Of a stretch of DNA of 64,000 nucleotides, positions 59,895 through 64,000 are shown in pieces. The stretch is from positions 186,001 through 250,000 of the forward strand of contig OUQQ01000001.1 in the NCBI GenBank assembly GCA_900404475.1, given 5' to 3'. A program made the position numbers and the translations under genes. The notes under the pieces are model-generated. The model was not told the origin of the DNA and made no database searches. It saw nothing but the letters and a program-made list of their open reading frames with translations. Source of the DNA: Spongospora subterranea (taxonomy: Eukaryota > Endomyxa > Phytomyxea > Plasmodiophorida > Plasmodiophoridae). Every line of letters begins with the position of its first letter. The stretch's first letter is position 1.

Positions 59895-62119
59895 TCATCG
59901 GCGCCGTATGGACGTCTTGCGTTTACTAGAGAAAAGTCCACCTGTTTGAACAGGAGCACTAGCTGTTTGGCCGGCCCCGTTCTGCTGACCATCAGTGGAG
60001 AAACCGCTGAAATGAGTAGGCTGATTCAATGAAGGTGCAAAACCAGTCGTATTCTGGTTAGTAGATGCTTGAGTGAAAGTGGCGTTTCCTGAGGCAGAAA
60101 ATGCAGGGACGCTAAACATTGGCTGCTCTGGAAGCTTCGGTTGTGATGGAGTTGGACCACTTTGGTTTTCCATTGCAGAATTTGAAAATGGCTCATGATT
60201 ACCAGCAGATTGTGATAACGTCTGCCCCACTGGATGGATGCCTTGACCACCTCCTTTCTGCAAAACATTAGTGGAGAATCCATTGAACTGAGTGGGCTGA
60301 GTCGCTGGCGCTCCAAAGACAGCCGCGTTCTGGTTAGCGGGTGCTTGAGTAAAGGTGGCGTTTCCTGAGGTAGCGAATACAGGAGCGGTAAACACTGGCT
60401 GCTCTGGACGCTTCGGTTGTGATGGAGTTGGACCACTTTGATTTTGCAGTGCAGAATTCAAAGATGGCTCGTGATTACCATTAGATTGTGATAGCGTCTG
60501 CCCAGCTAGAGGGATGCCACCTCCATTTTGCAAAACATCAGTAGAGAATCCGCTGAACTGAGTGGGCTGCGTCGCTGGCGCTACAAAGACAGCCGTGCTC
60601 TGGTTAGCAGGTGCTTGAGTGATATTCGAGCGCACAGGTACTTCGTGTAAAGTAGTGACATTGCGGGCCGAATCAAGAGTGGCGTTTCCTAAAACAGGGA
60701 ATACAGTAGCGGTTGGTTGCTGTTGTGATGGAGCGGTACCGCATTGAATTTCCGGTGCAGAAGTGAGAGATAACTCGCTACGAGCATCAGACTGTGATGA
60801 CGCCTGCTCTAATGTAAGAACAGGTTGTGTAGATTTCTCATTCAATTGTGGCTGAGCAACGACGCCGTCCGCTGCCTGCAAGTGAACAGGCTGTGGGGGA
60901 AAAGACGGAGTGGAGCAACTAGGAGTTGTTGATTTCTGTGGAGACACGGTTTCATCCTGCTGGCTAAATCTCGATTCTTCAACTTTAGACTCGAATGCCT
61001 TAAGGATGTCTAGAACTTCTTTGTCATTTCGCTGAAATTTAAGCCGAATTTCGTCATCGTCAAACAACATATCGTCTAGCTCAGGTCGACGGTGGGTGTG
61101 TAGGCGGGAAAGCCTGATCTCCATGGTCATCATTACTATATACTCAACAAACAGATTTACCTTCGATGACTATTGAAAATTTCGTTAAGAGGTAGATCTG
61201 GCTCAAACGAATCTGGTATATTGCCACCGCCATGAAATTCGACTTCTTCCGGAATTTCGGTACCAGCAAGATTGAATGGACTCGAATAAACAAGGTCGTC
61301 GTCAACATCCATAGGTGGAATTTCAAGCGAAAACTGGTCATCAGAATCGGCTCGAGAACGACCGTTGACACGAAATGATTCTTTAAATGTAGCAGGGACA
61401 TCTGTCATGGTATGCTCATTGGAAGAAAGGATCTTGGAGCGCTTGGGTCCTAAGGAAAGTTAGTATACAAAACACAAGTACCCATATTTGAACAACCAAG
61501 TGTTGATGCTTTGCTATCTTGAAAGCTGGTTTGCGACTGTTGTCTCTTGTTTGTTCGCGAAAAAGAAAGATGTGGTTTCTTGAAACTATCAGAAGCTGAC
61601 TGCGGGCGATGTTGGAGAACTCGTCGAGGCTCGTAACTATGAGAGGCATTGGACGACGCTTTGATTTGTATATCTGTCGATTTAGGAGAACAAAAACTGG
61701 GATAATGATGGGTGGGTTGTATACTTGGTGAGCTAAAACCATCAGGAATAGGACCGGGTCTTATTAAGCTAGACGATAAATGGATAGACGATGGCCCTCG
61801 TGCAGGCGAGCGATTGGCTGTTAACGTCCGATCGATTGCGTATACTGAGGCAGGACGGCCAACAGAGGATACTGCATCAGAAGAAATCTGGAACATTACA
61901 CCAATATCAATGTATACAATACCGTTCAAATGTTGACCAGCGTACTCTGGTATAAATTGTCTTTGATTTCATTGAGTCGCAGATTTGTCTATCGGTAGCG
62001 ACCGGACGTTCCGGTGTTGCTGTGTACAAAAAAGAGGCGAATCTTTCTGCATTTTTTCTGAAAACATATAGGCACAGGAGAAAGGAAAGCACCAGCGTCA
62101 TCAACGATAAATAATCCAT
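59895..62119 (-). CDS. Membrane-anchored FG-type nucleoporin candidate (POM121-like)
   Basis: Four exons join in frame. The ATG at 62119 opens MDYLSLMTLVLSFLLCLYVF, one N-terminal membrane span. A 57-nt intron (after KSKTIYTR) leads to a Ser/Pro-rich basic region (SSDAVSSVGRPASVYA; RVLQHRPQSASDSFKKPH). A second leads to a section with acidic PMDVDDDLVYSSPFNL, and a 47-nt third (after FNSHR) leads to RLSRLHTHRRPELDDML. The last 370 codons hold about three copies of a roughly 100-residue unit containing sparse FG/GF motifs (AVFGAP, QFNGFSTNVLQ) and end GGLFSSKRKTSIRRR. A membrane anchor, FG region and basic terminal motif together match POM121 and, without the anchor, Nup1/Nup153. This is inference from layout, not sequence identity. 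Confidence 0.55.
60005..60660 (-). repeat. Tandem protein-coding repeat, about 3 copies of a roughly 300-bp unit
   Basis: Units inside the FG-type gene begin near 60620, 60355 and 60075 and share GGCGTTTCCTGAGG, GTTGTGATGGAGTTGGACCA, TTGTGATAACGTCTGCCC-like phrases and the encoded FATSGNATFTQAPANQ / GPTPSQPK motifs. Copies differ by scattered substitutions. Confidence 0.8.
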
Positions 62120-62633
62120 AGCTCGATACAAAATATGAATCTCGCCAAGAACGGGTCAGTCTTCCGAAATGGATTCTGTTTCAGAGTCTGGAGGAGTTGG
62201 CCGAGGGGAGCCGGCAACAAATGCGAGAATGCGTGAACAGAGCAATTTCTAATGCGTGAAATATCTCCTCGTGCGGTATGTACAAGTACAACTCCCGAAA
62301 AGTCCAAGCGAATCTATCAGTTCCAGGAGGGCATCCTTCAGCAAGGATATGATGACATACAGACCCCCGACCTTTCGTTATCACTAATCAATACATCTAT
62401 CAATGTCATCTGGCTTGTTGTTTCCAGCGACAGCAGTAGCCATTATCCCATCATCCCAATGTACCCTCAATAAAACCTGACCAAGGAGGCTACTCTGCCA
62501 CTGTCCCGACCTGCTCTACCTGACAATACATATGTGTTTATTATTGCACAACTACCCTACGGCAGTTGTCGTGGCGAGAACGGACGTCGGTCGTGGGCCT
62601 GAGCCAGGCATCAACGAAGGTCCATAAGAGTAC
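62120..62633. other. Divergent spacer, no confirmed gene
   Basis: Lies between the POM121-like gene (-) and the TMEM94-like gene (+). Overlapping open frames occur on both strands (62252-62473 plus; 62181-62384 minus, with RFAWTFRELYLYIPHEEIFH), but none is recognised or can be joined convincingly. A small gene here is possible. Confidence 0.35.
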
Positions 62634-64000
62634 ATGACATACAAGCGTCGCGGGTCTCGCCGGAGAAAACCCGCATCTTTGATAATGGATGCCACCGATG
62701 TTTCTGTGCATGTCGAACAAACCGACACACAGCTTCGCGGGAAATCAACTGCTGAGGCCCTGGAGTACTTGCACCAGATCATAGAAACGACTGAAGCGTC
62801 CCGCCAGATCCCGATTCTGTCTTCGTTAAAAGCTGCCAGTGCCGTAGCTGCGATTGCTTGTGGATCGATTTTTATCGTTCTTTACACCTTCGCTCCAACG
62901 TTAAGTTCTTTACTTACCTCTGGACTGCTGCTATATTTATCAGCTGCTGCCACCTTCTCTGTTGCTTTATTCGATATTTATCTATGCAATACTGAAGTAA
63001 AAAGGCGGCTCAAGCCTGGTTAGTTACCTCAATTGTTTGATCGAAGCGATTCTGATCACCGTAAGCAGCCAAATTGTTTCTTCAAACGATTGCTGAAAAC
63101 GCGGGCAAGGTGGTCTTGGCGCCTTTATTCCTTGTAAAATATTCAGTTTTCTCCAGGCCAATGTCAACGATTCGTTGTCAAAGTCGTTCAATACAAGTTT
63201 TCAAACAGTGCTTCGAGACTCCCGCTGGGTATTGATTCCCAATGTTGCGTTAGTTCCCGGTGACTTAGTGCAAATAAGGGATGGTATGCTGGCCCCTTGC
63301 GGTCTTGAAGTCATATCAAGCAGCAAAACGAAGAAGTCGAAAAGAAAGCTGAATAAGGGTGACTTTGTTCGTCTTCCGTCCGCGGCTGTTCCTCCAGTCG
63401 TGCCAGTGAACCAATTTTCAGAATCTGCTCATCTAGCAGAATCAATGCCTCGGATTGCTGGTTGTCCCCAAAAGAACGTTCTTCGAGTCCTTGAGTGTCC
63501 CTTTAGCGAACGAATGTCAGATCTCACTGGGCCGACCAAAATGACTCGCCCAAAAAATACGCTGTTCAATCAGAAACGAGCTATTCAGCGACGGTTCAGG
63601 CAGTTCAGTTTCGCAGGGTAATTTTGTTTTTGCACCACCCGGTCTTTCCTCAGATGGATTTTAGGTTTGCTGTCGCTTTTCTGCGCACAGCGTTCGTGAT
63701 GTTTTCCCGTTGGACCGATTTATCTGTTGAGGTCATGATTTTGCTGGTTCACGAACCTATTGTCTGCGTTTTGGCCAGCTTTTGTCTTTCGGAAACCGTG
63801 TTTTCCTTCTTGGTCGATGCTGTCGGAAATGGAATATTGATTCAAACAGACATAGATTTGCAACAAGCTCGTCCTCAAGATTCGGCAATTGGGCTTGGCC
63901 CGAATAAGTTGCAAAGCCTCAGTATATTGTGGAAACAGCGTCGGGCCACATTCAATCGAATAATTTACGAAGTGTTTGGTCTCGGAACTGCATTAACCAG
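62634..64000 (+). CDS. TMEM94: TMEM94-like P-type-ATPase relative, 5' part
   Basis: The start is the ATG at 62634 or at 62685 (MDATDVSVHVEQTDTQLRGK). The N-terminal region has two hydrophobic spans (SAVAAIACGSIFIVLYTFAP; LTSGLLLYLSAAATFSVALF). A short intron leads to the actuator-domain-like part: RDSRWVLIPNVALVPGDLVQ, then GMLAPCG. The block NVLRVLECPFSERM corresponds to FRVLETP.. of animal TMEM94. After an intron near 63630 come further spans (RFAVAFLRTAFVMFS; LLVHEPIVCVLASFCLSETV). The gene runs off the window before the phosphorylation domain, so whether the DKTGT motif is kept cannot be told. TMEM94 is an ER magnesium-transport-linked protein in mammals; function here is inferred. Confidence 0.68.

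Overview
This window is eukaryotic nuclear DNA. Nearly every recognisable gene is interrupted by very short GT-AG introns, about 45-65 nt where I could place both ends (mostly GTA/GTATG donors, TAG/CAG acceptors). Genes are packed on both strands, in places under 40 bases apart. The lineage was flagellated at some life stage: the window holds the 3' end of CFAP47, a giant ASH-repeat protein and ULK4. UFM1 activation (UBA5), a Polycomb-type RING/RAWUL protein, a TRF-like telobox protein and a Crypton/Ndc10-like transposon fragment fit an early-branching zoosporic fungus or close opisthokont relative best. A heterokont cannot be excluded by eye.

Layout. 1-1423 (+): CFAP47 3' end. 1457-5341 (-): a DUF229 membrane sulfatase-like protein, then UBA5 almost abutting it. 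5958-6845 (+): RNase P subunit RPP30. 6890-7531 (-): a four-pass membrane protein. 8244-13198 (+): ULK4 kinase/HEAT protein. 13.4-14.4 kb (+): an unassigned membrane protein. 14462-18284 (-): Paf1-complex CTR9. 18965-20988 (+): TRF-like telomere protein. 21041-21992 (-): PCGF-like RING/RAWUL protein. 22603-23792 (+): TMEM19. 23930-34688 (+): one ~3450-residue ASH-repeat gene, strikingly GC-rich and almost intron-free against its surroundings. 34778-35345 (-): RLP24. 35903-37029 (-): an unassigned type I membrane protein.

37.2-47.2 kb is a repeat and transposon-remnant block: a decayed gag-pol retroelement, a large fold-back palindrome, a Crypton-like tyrosine-recombinase relic, and two inverted fragments of a Rep-type SF3 helicase. 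It also contains two exact duplications joined by N characters, which look like assembly seams rather than biology.

47.2-64 kb returns to ordinary genes: an acidic hypothetical protein, a sterol-glucosyltransferase-like enzyme with a decayed partial copy 1.4 kb away, RPS8, an EEP-fold nuclease/phosphatase, a hypothetical protein, CKS1, branch-point-binding SF1, a tail-anchored protein, a membrane-anchored FG-type nucleoporin candidate (POM121-like), and the 5' part of a TMEM94-like P-type-ATPase relative running off the end.

Most genes are unrelated housekeeping functions (transcription elongation, splicing, translation, RNase P, cell cycle, nuclear pore, telomere) sharing a compact neighbourhood. 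The two ASH proteins and ULK4 are the only clear functional theme. Splice sites were assigned by eye from frame continuity and family similarity recalled from memory; no alignment was run.
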